A stretch of 64,000 bases of DNA from Pseudophaeomoniella oleicola (Eukaryota > Ascomycota > Eurotiomycetes > Phaeomoniellales > Phaeomoniellaceae). A model generated the notes under the pieces. That model did not search any database and was not told where the DNA came from. It worked only from the letters and a program-made list of their open reading frames with translations. The DNA is taken from positions 1 through 64,000 of the forward strand of contig QWDQ01000068.1 of the NCBI GenBank assembly GCA_003868215.1, given 5' to 3'. Positions 11,522 through 25,065 of this stretch are shown in pieces (within the stretch, counting starts at the first letter, position 1; each line of letters opens with the position of its first letter). Position numbers and translations under genes: made by a program.

Positions 11522-12062
11522 GATGATGAGCGTCGGATGTGTGGGATCTAGATGGAAAGAAAAAGGAATTCAAGAAGGTTATGGCTGACCCCTTGATGCG
11601 CAACAGAAGTGAAGATCAAGATGATTGTGGTTGCGGATGAGGTGCAGAAAGGTCGAGGTTTCCAATGGAAGAAGCTCTCCGAAAATCGAAAGTCGAAAGC
11701 ACGGATCACCTTAAAGTAAGCGGACGCCGTGATTGGTCCGTTTACCAATGACCTAATAAATCACTTCTATGAGTCCCTGCAACACCAAAAACCACGCATC
11801 ATCGGTATTGGATCATTTCCTTCTCGATCTCATTCCCGTTGGTCAAAAAGCACTACCATGAAAAGAATGTCTTAATTACTACAGTTGTTTTACCAAGAAG
11901 TCGTGATGTCTTTGTAAATTGATGAAGAATACCACGCTATGCAGACGGCAACCAACCCCCCATTGTGTGGTAGCCAAACACGGCCCCGATGAGAAAATAG
12001 CCCACATTAACGCCTTTCCGAGCGTCCCATTAGACATAGTGATGCTGTGCTAAGCTGCAAGA
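11522..12062. other. qcr6 promoter region
   Basis: This 541-bp stretch lies upstream of qcr6 and downstream of the peroxin stop. It contains no ORF I can support. A CCAAT motif (minus-strand reading of ATTGG near 11732 and 11808) is visible, a common element in promoters of fungal respiratory genes, but its use is inference. Confidence 0.45.
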
Positions 12063-14054
12063 TCAAGAAAGCCCCATTGCAGCATCCTCTCCAATACCCC
12101 AACCCCCTCCTTCTCTAGCTTGTCTCTCCCTCTCAACTTGGCCACTCCTCCATTTGTCATGCTCGCCTGCCTCACCCTCTTCGTCCCTCGATCGGTTGCT
12201 CCCGCTAGAGTTCTTCGTGTCCATGCTTTTAGCATTGTTTGACGTCCTCGATCCCGTCCGTCCCTTGTGCGTTGAGCTAAACCAGGTTCCAGATTTCCTT
12301 TTTGATTTAGTAGATGTCGTATCCGTATCCTTCTCTATAGAGGTATCGTTGATCTCGGGGGTATTGTCCTCTGCACCGTCCGGACTTCGGGTCACGCGAG
12401 ATGTATTGGCTGTTATAGAAGGAAAGGCCTCACTCTCTAACTGCTTGGCACTTTCTGAAGAGACTTCTGGTCCGAGTCGAGGTGTAGTGGAGGGAGTGAC
12501 TTCAGTACTTGGAGTGACTTCGACAAGCTCTGCATCCCGATACCATTTCCTACGTCGTGTGTACCTACCCCATCCGTCTGTCCGCTTCCCGTCTGTCCAC
12601 TTGGTGGCATTGTCAGTATATGTTCAACAAGATTGAGGTGAATCCACATACCTTATTGTCATAGTAGATCCAGCCACCGCCATCGCTCTCCTTCTCTTCA
12701 GCCGTCGTTGGCTCCTTACCGTCCTTTACACTCTCAGTCTTCTTGGACGAAGATTCGAGACTACCTCCCTCGATCCGCCACTCGCTACTCTCAACCCAAC
12801 GCCACCTTGCTTGGCCTCCATCGACATCCGGCAGTTCAAAACGATCTTTATCAGGTGCAGGATTCAGGTTTTCATCTGTCCACGCTGATCGTTCGTAACC
12901 CAGCATGCTTTGAGTCCAGCCAATTCCCAGCCACCTTCTCTGATTTTCGTATAGAATGAATGTAAATCGTACTCCTGATGAATCGGGCCTTCTCTTAGTT
13001 GCAATGTCACTTGCAACATTGACTTGAGATTTCGAGCCTGCACGGGGTGGTAGAGGTGGCGCAAGCCTTTCACCCTCTGCCTTCCTCTGCTCCAAGAATG
13101 AAAGACCGGTGACGAACGAGCAGACACGCCGCACAGTCAGAGATCTCCAGAGTATGACACGTGAGACTCGTGCAGGCCGGGAGTGCCAGGTGAGCGCCAG
13201 TGTACCGAAAAACAGGATTACACGACGAGTGGTAACGATATAGAGTGGCGGGAGCGTAAGAAAGATCCAAAGAGGAGTGACTAACAGAATGCGAATGAAG
13301 AGAGTTGTAAGTGCTGGACGAGTGGTAGCCGATGTTGGCGTCCTTTGGGTCGAGAGAAAATCGGTCATTTTCAGGAAAGGATCCAGAAGGAGGTTGCAAC
13401 GAGTGGTAAATTCTCTGAGAGTATCAACTATCTCGTCAAGTGATTTGTGCTGCGGTAGACTGCCTCCCTCGCTTGGCAAGCGTTTATGTCCCGGTATATG
13501 CTTTTCCCCAGTCTGTCTGGTCGACGATAGCGGAGAATACCTTCTGGAGTACATCCCGGCAATCAGACCAGCGACAACGATGATAGGTCCCGCCCAAAGT
13601 ATGATCTCATTCCCATATAGGACGATAGCCCAGAATCCAACAACTAACAGAAAGCTCTCCCATGGATCGCCAGAGCTCCAGGAAAGTAAGCCCACCAGTT
13701 TGTTGAGCGGTAGTAAGAACGGATGCGAATACGCGAGACTTCTTGTCACTTGGGGTGGAGTCGCAACCAGTAGAGGAGATTTTTTGTGAACAATGATGGT
13801 TGATCTCTGTTTCGAGGCAAGCGAGGAGCCAGATAGCGTCTGGGGGGAGAAAGCAGCTACGGTTGGAGGGTTTGCGTCGTAGGGCGGCCGGGTGGTGGAG
13901 GAGCCATCTTCTCGCTGGGGGGTTGCTGGGGGCCCCATGAACAATGACCAAGGCGTTTCTGAGTCCGCAAAGCTGTCAGTAGAGACAATGCGCGCCAGGT
14001 ACTTGATGGGCAGGCGAAGTACATGCACCGATTCTACTCACCAATAGCTGCCAT
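12063..14054 (-). CDS. Peroxisomal membrane peroxin of the Pex23/Pex24/Pex30 type with dysferlin domain
   Basis: Proteins of this family sit in the ER and peroxisomal membrane and control peroxisome number and size. Three exons (14054-14042, 13958-12652, 12599-12063) give 618 residues. The first exon is 13 nt; using the CAG at 13959-13961 as acceptor gives the start MAAIETPWSLFMGPP. The Pex24 region has hydrophobic segments around PWESFLLVVGFWAIVLYGNE and IRILLVTPLWIFLTLPPLYI. The C-terminal dysferlin part shows RFTFILYENQRRWLGIGWT, GWIYYDNKWTDGK and the WGRYTRRRKWYRDAELVE signature. A Ser/Thr/Lys-rich tail follows. Whether it corresponds to yeast Pex23, 28-29 or 30-32 cannot be settled by eye. 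Confidence 0.86.
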
Positions 14055-14546
14055 GAACTATATAAAGCGTGGAGTGGAGTGTGTGAATTACCACATCGCA
14101 TGCCACAGGTTGGGCATACTGATGGGACAGAGCAGGACCTTCAGAGATACCTTTTGCTGCACGGCGAGAAGCATGGAATTCCGAACTGATGACTGAAATC
14201 TTTCAGGATCCTATGAGCCTACCAGAATCATGTGAACTCATTGCTCTCGGATATTGCCTTGTCTCCGCATTACTTACATAAGAACGGTAAGTTGGAACAG
14301 CATCATTGGGTGGATCTTACCCAACTAGTGGAGCCTAGAAGAAGAATGCCTCCCGGCGATCTTTCCAAAAATTTGGAGCCACGCCCCAAGTAAAGAGTAA
14401 ACCTCGATAGAAACATCCAGCAAAAGCTCATCTTGCCTTCATCGATATTGTCGACGGTGACACGCGAGACCAGAGAGACTCTCCGGAGTTATTCAAAGCC
14501 ACCCTTTTCACCCATATTCTGTTTTATACTATCAATCAAAGGAGCC
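14055..14546. promoter_or_regulatory. Divergent promoter region of the peroxin gene and pam16
   Basis: The two ATGs face away from each other across 492 bp, so this stretch should hold both promoters and 5' UTRs. I see no ORF and no unmistakable TATA box. Confidence 0.5.
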
Positions 14547-15030
14547 ATGGTAATGCTTCCGCAGGACACTTGCCCCCTAGGCATACGTTCTCTTCGCTAA
14601 CACCTATTAGGCGCATCGCGCATTGATGCAAGTCGTTTTTTCAGGCTCTCGCGCATTTGGCGCTGCCTTTAGGGAAGCCTACAAGCAAGCACAAGCCGCT
14701 TCGCAATATGCGGCAGAGTCATCCAAAACGGGAGGATCGGCAGCGTCCTCAAATACCCGTGCTGCTGCTGGTCTCACCTTGGACGAGGCGTGCAAGATTC
14801 TGAATGTGAAACCACCGATGGCCGGGAAAACAAACATGGACAATGTGATGGAAAGATTTAAAAAATTATACGATATCAACGAGCCGAAAAAGGGTGGAAG
14901 CTTCTACCTGCAGAGCAAAATATTACGGGCTAGAGAGCGGATTGAACTAGAAGTACGGGAAGCTGAGCGGAAAGCGGCGCAGGAAAAGGAGTTGAAAGAA
15001 GGTTGGAAGCCCAAAGTCTTCAAAGAGTGA
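14547..15030 (+). CDS. pam16: Mitochondrial import motor subunit Pam16/Tim16
   Basis: Pam16 is the degenerate J-protein that holds Pam18 and regulates mtHsp70 at the TIM23 channel on the matrix side. The first exon is just the ATG (14547-14549); a 61-nt intron (14550-14610) follows, and exon 2 (14611-15030) begins AHRALMQVVFSGSRAFGAAF. The protein has 140 residues, as usual. The hydrophobic N-terminus acts as targeting and membrane segment. The J-like region LTLDEACKILNVKPP...RFKKLYDINEPKKGGSFYLQ lacks the HPD triplet, as expected for Pam16. The first in-frame ATG of exon 2 (Met7) would delete the conserved AHR start, which favours the spliced model. Confidence 0.95.
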
Positions 15031-16674
15031 TACACGCGGTGCGACACTTTCGTCACAGTCGAAGGCGATAGCACCTCGCCATGTACAGTACATTCCGAGC
15101 AATTGCTGATCTCGAACGTATCGGCATCTCACCCGGGCGACTTGAAGCAAAGGCTCACGATGGAGCTTGCTTTAGAGCTATCTGTTTTGCATAGCATTGG
15201 CGTTGGATGTTTCCGGCATTTTGAGCGTTTCTCGAGCGAAACTTCGGTTTCACGGCATAGAAGCGTTGTTCGTCCCACGGTCAGCTGCTGCTACAAGTGT
15301 TTATATTCTTGTCTTCACCATCGACTTCTCAATCTCCATTTCCTACCCTCTTCTCTGTTCCTGCCATGGGTGGCGTACAGCCGCTAATGGGTTATACAAT
15401 GCTGCCTCGAGGAGGACCTCCTTGGTCAGGTCATATCCTCAAAGAATTCAATGGCCTTCAAGGCATGTCAAAATACATCCCAGATTCTCTTTGGAGGTAT
15501 ACATGAATTGTTGGCAAACGAAGTGGCTACAATTAGCAAGCTGCTGGATTGGGAGGTCGATTGGCCTTCGCATCATGGGATTGACCGCACACTCCGTAGC
15601 AAACCTGCAAGCGTCTTATCTAGACGTCATTCATTCCTGCCCGCACATGACTGTCCATGTATCTACAGCCCAGGGATCTATCGCTACAACCTAGTACATT
15701 CTCAACGAGATCCATGTTCTACCTGAATGATAACAGTCTGAGGCCTAAGAGTGTCCGCATAAGCACTGACTGCTTGTATACCCACAGTCAAGAGAGACCA
15801 CATCGTTAGCGGCAACGTAGTCTCGCTCGGGCGCCGTAAAGTACACCGATACTCTTGTTTGACGTTTGGTCAGCGTCCTAGTTTATCTCTCATTCAAGCT
15901 TGGGAGACCATCTCGTTTAGGCACCCAGAGAGCGATATGGTGAGTCTTGGCAAGGTTGGCCTTACAGTCAGAGGAAAGACGAGCTGCGAGGGGCCAGAGA
16001 GAGATGGCAAGGAATTTGATTGATAAAACGGTAATTGATTCAGGGTTCTACTCTTAGATTGGCTCGATCGTCATGGAGAAGGGCAAAAAATTGGGAACAA
16101 ATCGATTGCGCCATTGTCCGATGTTGTCTTGTCTGAATAATATTAATTATTTTTTGTCTATCACCTCATGAACATCCATTTCCATCTTGTACTGATGCCG
16201 GATGCGCAAACCACCCCCCCTCTCGCATCCCCTTTCGGAACTCACAATGAGATTCCTCCCGGTCATGACTGACAATGAATGATGCTGGCCAATAGCACAG
16301 CGCCATGGTCCAAGTCTATAATGGTCTCGGTCATCATAATATGATATAATCCACCCTTTTTATCTTGGAACCATTTCCACTCCCAAGATGCAACCCACTT
16401 TTGCTAGGCCGGCGATGCTGGTGCCGAATGCAACATATCGCTAATCTCCCAGGCGCAAAGGCCTTCATCATATATATCAAAAAATACTTCCCCGGGTTCT
16501 TCATTTGCTTTTCCTTTCCGTTTGCCCTATCTGTCCTCTTTCTATCAGCATCATCGCGCCGGCGCTGCTGCGGTTGCGCTATCACCGAGGTGTCTCGTTT
16601 CTACCTCGTTCACTCCGCGCTGCCTGCCATTGAGCGCCATTACTTACCTATCATCTACTGAAACAAACGAGAAT
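15031..16674. other. Long intergenic region
   Basis: This 1.64-kb stretch lies between pam16 and the ARA2-like gene. A frame open from 15197 to 15694 begins with TTG and translates to a Ser/Trp/His-mixed sequence without any family resemblance; I do not call it. The last few hundred bases should be the promoter of the downstream gene, with pyrimidine-rich tracts at 16500-16560. Confidence 0.5.
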
Positions 16675-18113
16675 ATGGGTCGACCAGAGCAGCCTCTTTC
16701 TTCCTCCCTATCACCACTGATCTTCGGGACAGCGTAAGACTCAAAACCCGAAGGACTTACTTCCTATGTCCGAAGACGCACTAACTGGATTACGACAGCG
16801 TGTTCAATCATCAATACAATCCCTCGCCGTCACACCTTCCCATATTCCCTTTATTACACCGCGCGCTTTCGTCGGGTGTTACATCAGCCTTTGATACATC
16901 GCCCTACTATGGGCCGTCAGAGGTCTTGCTTGGGGTAGCTCTTGCGCACCCCACCATAAGAGCATCTTTTCCCCGCGAGAAGTACACCATTTTGACCAAG
17001 ATCGGACGAATCTCCGGTAATTGCTTTGATTATAGTCCAGAGTGGATCAGGCGCAGCATTTGTAGGAGTCTCAAGCGGTTGAGAACGAATTATCTAGACG
17101 TCGTGTACTGTCACGATGTTGAATTTGTCAGTGAGGAGGAGGTCTTGACGGCTATCAATGAACTCAGGAGGATCCGTAACGAAGAGGGAACGATCAAATA
17201 TGTTGGCATATCTGGATATCCCATCGATCACCTCGCCCATCTCGCGGAGAGAATTTTGAAAGAGACCGGCGAGCCTTTGGACATTGTTCAAAGCTACTCC
17301 AGCTTCAACCTACAGAACACTCTACTACTTTCCCGAGGACTTGAACGGTTCAAGAACGCACGGGTCGATGTTGTTACTAATGCAAGCTTGATCAACATGG
17401 GTCTACTGAGAGGAAACGGCGTCCCAATCGGTGCTATGGGTGACTGGCATCCAGCGCCCCAGGGACTGAGACAAGCGGTCAAGGATGCTAGCGACTGGCT
17501 CTCGTCTAAAGGTGAGAGACTCGAAGTTCTGGCATTGCGCTACGGGCTCGAGAATTGGCTACGAGAAGGAGCCATTGTCGGTGTATCACCTCCAACGCTG
17601 ACCACGACTGGCAAGTTGGGAGTAAATGTCATGGGCGTCAGCAATCTGGACGAGCTTGAAGATGTCATACGCGTATGGCAGGAAATCATCGACGACCATG
17701 AGCTTCACTTTAAAACCATGGAGGACAGTCCGGACACCGGGATGCTCAGCCCCGCCGATTCGGATTTCGAGGAAGGTGCCGCAATCCCTGCGCCGCACAT
17801 CGAGCGACGCAGGCAATTGACGCAGTACGTCGAAGGTGTCAGATTAGTAATCGGCGCTCAGTGGGTCGACTATGCCTGGCCTTCACCGGGATCTGATTAT
17901 GTTAGGGAGGCGCACTCCATCCGAGACGAGGAGGATTACGAGTGGTTGGAGCCTGACGCTCAACGTCCAAATGCAGTTCCTACATTTGTCACCCAAGAGT
18001 CCGCCGAAAGCGAACATAACATTCAACAGCAGCTAGACATTAAAGACGCCATGAGAGCCATCGTGCGCCCTATCACCCCTTCTTCCAGCTCCGCGGTTTC
18101 CCGGCTGAAATGA
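16675..18113 (+). CDS. Aldo-keto reductase, D-arabinose dehydrogenase (ARA2)-like
   Basis: ARA2-type enzymes oxidise D-arabinose with NAD+ to the lactone, a step toward D-erythroascorbate; the family also includes plant L-galactose dehydrogenase. Two exons (16675-16733, 16799-18113) give 457 residues. The start MGRPEQPLSSSLSPLIFGTA joins VFNHQYN across the intron. The catalytic tetrad is visible: Asp and Tyr in FDTSPYYGPSE, Lys in YTILTKIGR, and His in LDVVYCHDVEFV. The NAD-side strand IVGVSPP and the GISGYPIDHL segment fit the TIM barrel. A C-terminal extension of more than 100 residues, partly charged, is longer than in yeast Ara2. The enzyme is cytosolic by appearance. Exact sugar specificity is inference from the family. 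Confidence 0.85.
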
Positions 18114-18927
18114 ATCGATACCTGTAATTCGATACGAGGTTATGTGAACACCATGAGAACCTACCTACTATCCAGGTATTCAGGACTGCTCTTTTTCTTG
18201 CTGAAACCAAAGATTCAAACATTGGATGCATGCCAGGTCTGAAGCATTGTTTGAGATTTTGTATTATAGATTAGAGCGACGCATATTCCATAGCGATATA
18301 TAGAGTGCAGACGCATTACCGATTTGCATGGACGGAAATACAAACATTTGCACAGTGTTGCCAACAGCCATCAAAGCTCTCGAATGCGCTTAAGGCATGG
18401 TCTTTTGTGTTTATCATGTTTCCATGTGTAAGTATGCTGAATCAGGAATCCAAAACGAAGCGACTGGTGCGAGACTGGTGATCTGTCACGGCCTCGGTGT
18501 GGTCCGTTACTGTATGTTACAGGCCGGCGTCTGCGGAAACGGGTTTGTAAGGAGGGGATCTCGTTATCCAATCGTGACGAAAACTGCCCCTCATCTACAT
18601 CATTGGTTTGCATCTGTTACAGTACTGTACCAGGTAAGGTGACTGCTGCAGAAAAAGTCGAATTCTCTTTGCTGGGCCAATCTTCGCTTTTCTCCCGTCT
18701 TACAGATTTCCAATCTCTCTACTACGACCAAGGACTTCCTCTAATATCGATATTATTCCCAGGTGAGTTCTGTTGTCTCATCTCCGGCGCTTCATATGGA
18801 GGGCTTCCAAGGGCTCTTCGGATACCCCGCAGACAGCTCAGCTGTTCGGCCATTGTCGCTCACATCCCACTTTGCATGCTCTATGAGACAGAGTAGCTAA
18901 CGTCGAATAACGCAGATAACTTTCAAT
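18114..18927. promoter_or_regulatory. Upstream region of phosphoglucose isomerase
   Basis: This 814-bp stretch follows the ARA2-like stop and precedes pgi1. The 3' part (about 18600-18927) contains pyrimidine-rich stretches and CAGGTAAGG (18631-18639), a possible 5' UTR donor, consistent with the leader of a highly expressed glycolytic gene. I see no coding sequence. Confidence 0.4.
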
Positions 18928-20629
<1,702 letters not shown>

Positions 20630-20927
20630 ACAGCTTGGACGTGGACGTGCACAAGGACAACTTCCCGATGTCATCTCTTCACGTCGAGGGTTGCGGTGGC
20701 GGCAGAATAAAAGCGCCGACGGAGTATGATGATGGCAGTCCATAGCCTTAAATTCTACGGACCACAGTTCGAATAACATGATAGATTCTCTCCCCACTTG
20801 TAATTCCATCTCCCATACATGCCAATCTGAGATGTAAGGCCGACCAGAGCAATGTTCACCAGTAGGTACGAAGTAAGTGTCGCCTTAAGGAGATATATTA
20901 GTGAACTATTCAGAAATCCCTATCTAC

Positions 20928-22988
20928 CTACTCTTTTCCTTCAACACCCCTCCTCCCCTTCTCCTTGTCCCTCTCCTTCATCTTCTCCTCTTCAACCTCC
21001 GCCTCAATCTCCACCATAACCCCTACCCCCAACCCCCCCTGTTGCGCCCCCGCCGCCGCCGCCACTGCAAACCTCTTCCCATTTCCTCCCATTCCCCCCA
21101 CAACACCAGTCGTATCCGTAACCCTCCACACGACAAGCGGCAACAGCACGAGCAATGAACCGGCCGTCAGGCCCCAATAGGAGCCGTACATGTTCACGAA
21201 CGAGGCCTTGTTGGCGTCGAGGCTGGCGACGATGGCCATGCCGATGGCACCGAAGACTTTGTAGAAGGCGCCGTACATGCTCAGGACGAGGGGGTCGTTG
21301 GAGAGGGTGCCCATGAGCCAGTAGGCGTAGCATTGCCTGGTGAAAAGAGGAAGAAATTAGTTTCAGACGAAGAGGAGGAGATCTTTCTGTTTTTTGGAGG
21401 GGGCTGGAGGGGGGTGTTTTGGGGCGATGTGAAGAAATAAGGCTACGAAGAGAAAGACTCATAACATACCAAGCTCCATCGAGGCAACCGTAAAAGAAGT
21501 ACAAAGCAATATAGCCACCGGAGTTGCCGTCCTCGACGTCCATGACGTGTGGAAAGGGTCGGTCACGGTGCGATTTTCGCAGGGGGAATACTCCGGCGAT
21601 CAAAACCGCGTTGAAGGTCACGAACATGATTGCCCAACCCTATGCCCCGCCCGAGTGGTTAGTGAGAAGATTTCTGAGGTGATAGTGGAAATCGAAAGGG
21701 AAAAGGTGTGAGGAGGCGTCCTTCTCTATTTCCCTATACCATGAAATCGGAGAGAGATAGAGAAGGGGGGGCGGGGAAGAGAGAGAGAGAGAGACGTACC
21801 ACAAGTGCTCTCGTTCTCCTAGTGAAATACTTGATATCCAAAAAGATGCCTAAAAACGCAGCAGCCGCTGCTTGAGCGACGTTGTACCAGATCGCATTGA
21901 AAGCTCGGGTGCGAACGTTGAAGAAGTAGCTGTTGTAGTCGTTGCCCTGGTAAGTGATGTACCACAGGCCGGCGAACGCGTATGGAAAGAACAAGATGAT
22001 CCACGGCTCCCGCTTGACGGAGATGACGACGTTCTTCAACTCTTGCCAGATACCCGAGTGCTGCACGACGAAGACCCTCGTTCCGTCGTCGCGGACCACT
22101 TTTCTCGGGTGCACGAGACACATGGCGACGAAGCTGCCGGAGAGCATGAGGATAAAGAGCGCGATGTAGGTGCCGTCGTTGACGCTGCCGGAGGATGTGT
22201 TGGACCAGTTTTGGGCTGTAGGTATTATGCTTCCGATCACGGCACCCATGCTCCAGATCGTCCAGAATAGGCTGATGTATCGTCCTTTCTGGTCCTCGGT
22301 AGGATACGACATCAGCATCGTACCTTCGGCGGTCCTGTTGTTAGCGGGGCCAAATTAGCACATCAGGGGCTTCTTCCACGGGTAAATGTGCTCCGTACCA
22401 TAGAAATGCAGCAGAGAAACCACACATTGCACCTGCGAAGAGTACGAAGCCTTCATTCTTCGTGTGATTGTAACCTAGGGATGATGGTAAGCTTCGTCCA
22501 ATCTATGTTCGTGTGCAGACATACACCAGAATGAAGCAGCATAAAGAGAATACCCTACTCCCCCAATGGCCAATGTGATCTTCGGGCCGAGATAATTGCA
22601 GACTGTCCCTGAGATCAAGGCCAGACCTGCGAATACCGAGTAGAGCACGACGTTTGCTCTGTTGGATGTTGTAGCATCAACCTGTCCTGCACCGCCGAGC
22701 GACGAGAGGACATTGAACATGCCTGCAGCGAGTTAGTATATCTAAAACTCGGGAGAAGACTCGGGTTTCCATACCAACCACCAGGAAGCATACTAAAGCA
22801 ATCAGAATCGTCTGGGCAAGAGGAGATCTGTAAGCAGGTATCTTGATAGGCCCAATCTTGTAGCCTCTCGCGACTGTTCCAAGAGCCGGGGAATCCGCAA
22901 CCGCTCCCAGTTCGACATCCCCGGCCTCCCCAGACACGTTTGGTTGCATATCGATCGACGACGATTTGGTCGACTCTTTGTTTTCCAT
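20928..22988 (-). CDS. UNC93-like (DUF895) major facilitator membrane protein
   Basis: This multi-pass transporter-like protein belongs to the fungal UNC93/DUF895 branch of the major facilitator superfamily; substrates of the branch are unknown. Six exons can be joined: from 22988, then the segments starting GMFNVLSSLGGAGQ, CYNHTKNEGFVLFAGAMCGF, TAEGTMLMSYPTEDQKGRYI, GWAIMFVTFNAVLIAGVF and QCYAYWLMGTLSNDPLVLS, ending at 20928. The DQKGRYISLFWTIWSMGAVIG helix pair, and the GNDYNSYFFNVRTRAFNA loop are typical. The C-tail is Gly/Ala-rich, then strongly charged. The N-tail is short and polar. It begins the 20.9-30.8 kb accessory block and shares a promoter region with the Gfo/Idh/MocA gene. Splice borders are inferred. 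Confidence 0.85.
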
Positions 22989-23850
22989 CTCGTCGTATAG
23001 AGGGGACAGGACAACGTTACGTTATTTGTCAACGTTTCAACACCGCCGCCTTCAAGGGACTCCCACTATATCTATACCGGGAGCTTGCCGACGAGAACAG
23101 GGGGTGGCCCACGCAGATAGATAGCTCCGGAGATAGGAGAGGGTAATGGGGTGGTTGCTCCTTGTACTCTGATCCTTGTCCTTGATAAGTTTCTCGATAA
23201 CGATATTAGCACAGGCATGGTTGTGGTGTAGGCACATCCGAGTGATCCTGTCAGATGCCTCAAATCGTGGTAGGCGGCGTTGGCCAGACATCTTCGGCCC
23301 CAGACAAACGGGTCCTATCCCGTTAGCAAAGGCGTCGTACAGATAAACCATGGCTAGATGGACTCATAGTCTTTGTTATAACCCAGTCTCCACCAGAAAG
23401 CGCACATCGTATGTCTACAGCGAGACAGGTCGGCTTAGACCGAAGGTGTAGATGAGATCCATATTCCGGACCAAGGCCAGTCGCTATCCCACGCAAGCCC
23501 GCGCAAGCCCGCGCAAGATCCACTTATTCCCATATGTGCGGGAAGTTGGACATGTTCAGATTCCGAGTTGGACCACACAAGTCAGTTGCTATGATTTATC
23601 GGTGGTAGGCTCGAAGGGTGTATGGCGTTATAGAGAGGAGTAGGCGAGACTCTGTAAGGTGCAGTCATATCATCGACATTGGGAGCTGGTCCAACTATAC
23701 GAGGATCGTTGAGTCTGGCTATTCTGCATCGTAAGGAAAAGAGATCTAGATGTTGTCTGCGTTGGGACCAACACCACGGCAGCAAGAGGTCTCTCGTTTA
23801 TATCAGTGATAAGGTAGACCCGGACCTATGTTCAGGGATTCGGTGAAAAC
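22989..23850. promoter_or_regulatory. Divergent promoter region, transporter and dehydrogenase
   Basis: The UNC93-like gene and the Gfo/Idh/MocA gene start from opposite ends of this 862-bp stretch. It contains a three-unit decamer array (annotated separately) about 500 bp from one ATG and about 335 bp from the other. I find no ORF with family resemblance inside it. Confidence 0.6.
23488..23517 (+). promoter_or_regulatory. Three head-to-tail copies of a CCCRCGCAAG decamer
   Basis: The units are CCCACGCAAG (23488-23497), CCCGCGCAAG (23498-23507) and CCCGCGCAAG (23508-23517), joined without spacers, so they repeat every 10 bp, close to one helical turn. The same decamer occurs inverted at 31011-31020 and with one mismatch at 26317-26326, in the other two promoter regions of the block. 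I infer a transcription factor binding array, perhaps for the C2H2 regulator encoded at 27043-29334. The sequence is seen directly; the role is inference. Confidence 0.5.
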
Positions 23851-24987
23851 ATGTTCTCAAAGCTCAAGGTCCTTTTCCTTGGCTGTCACCATCCTCATTT
23901 CTTCGTTCGTTACAACCTCATAAAGCAAAGAGATGATGTTGATATTGTCGGCTTTTGGGAAGAGGACGCTGTCCTCGCTTTGAGGCTTGAGCAGAAATTG
24001 GGGATGAAGAGATTCAATAGTCCCCAATCGCTCCTCCATTCCGACCCTCTCGCTAGCCCTGATGTGGTGTTCATTCACTCGCTTGATCATGATGTACCGA
24101 GACTGGCGCTGCTTGCAGCCGAGGCAGGAGCGAAAGGTCTTATGTTAGAAAAGCCAGGAGCAACAAAACCGGAGCATGTCTTCAAGCTCGCAGAGGCGTT
24201 CAAGAAAGACTATGCCGACGTGATTGTCGAATTCGGCTGGGAAATGCACTACGCCGAGGTGATGGATGTCGTCAGAGGTCTAGTGCGGAAAGGCACGTTG
24301 GGGGACATCACCACATCACACTGGCACGGCGGAACTCCTTCCGGGGGTGCTGTCGAGTTATGGCAACGACAAGACGACACATTGGGCGGTTTCCTGTACG
24401 AGGACGGGAGCCACACTCTCGAAGCCATTGTCAACGTCTTCGGACTCCCCCGCGCTGTGTCGGCGAGCATACGCAAATTGCCGGTCGCAAAGGAAAAGCA
24501 CCCCATCGTATCCTGCTATTACGACATGGACGTGGGGGAACTGGACCCTGCAAACACCTCGTTCGCGGTCGGTGAACTAAGGTATGAAGATATCGGGAGC
24601 GTCATCTTGGAATACGAGACCCATAATGTTGTTGCTGAATTCACGGCGTGGGAACCGACCGACTGGTGTGAGGATTGGGGCATCAACCTCTACGGCACCA
24701 ACGGCACCTTTCACGGAGTGCTAAACCCCCCTGTTGGAGAGGTGAGGCTGAGGACGGCAAAAGACGGGTACTCGGCAGGGGCAACATCTATAGCTACGGT
24801 GAAGGAGACAGGAGTCTCAAATCAAGCGGGATATTACGAACGACAGGTGAACCTCTTTTTGAAGAGAGTATTGCAGCCAGGCTTAGAGACGGAATGTTCA
24901 GGCCTTAATATCGAGGTGAGTCTGATGAAAGTCCTCGATGCGATCTACAAATCTGCCAAAGAACGCCGTTTCGTCAATATAGAATAG
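23851..24987 (+). CDS. Gfo/Idh/MocA-family oxidoreductase
   Basis: The family contains NAD(P)-dependent dehydrogenases acting on sugars, inositols and related compounds. It is a single exon of 378 residues. The N-terminal strand KVLFLGCHHPHF stands where the usual GxGxxG Rossmann motif is found, so the nucleotide loop is unusual (GCHHPHF). The family EKP motif is present in LMLEKPGATKPEHVF (residues 100-102), followed by the C-terminal alpha/beta domain with FLYEDGSHTLEAIVNVFG, where the D-G-x-H pattern supplies the usual catalytic His. No signal peptide is seen. Its stop lies only 78 bp from the stop of the convergent esterase gene. Substrate is unknown; context suggests oxidation of a sugar-like compound upstream of the lactonase. 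Confidence 0.9.
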   Translation: MFSKLKVLFLGCHHPHFFVRYNLIKQRDDVDIVGFWEEDAVLALRLEQKLGMKRFNSPQSLLHSDPLASPDVVFIHSLDHDVPRLALLAAEAGAKGLMLEKPGATKPEHVFKLAEAFKKDYADVIVEFGWEMHYAEVMDVVRGLVRKGTLGDITTSHWHGGTPSGGAVELWQRQDDTLGGFLYEDGSHTLEAIVNVFGLPRAVSASIRKLPVAKEKHPIVSCYYDMDVGELDPANTSFAVGELRYEDIGSVILEYETHNVVAEFTAWEPTDWCEDWGINLYGTNGTFHGVLNPPVGEVRLRTAKDGYSAGATSIATVKETGVSNQAGYYERQVNLFLKRVLQPGLETECSGLNIEVSLMKVLDAIYKSAKERRFVNIE

Positions 24988-25065
24988 ACGCATTTCTACA
25001 AATTCATGTCTCCTCGATATAATATAGTCCTCTGAAAGATATTCAATTGCTTCTGTTTGTGCCTT

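Noticed and set aside
15197-15694. Open frame of 165 codons between pam16 and the ARA2-like gene
   Set aside because: It begins with TTG, has no family resemblance and mixed composition typical of chance frames.
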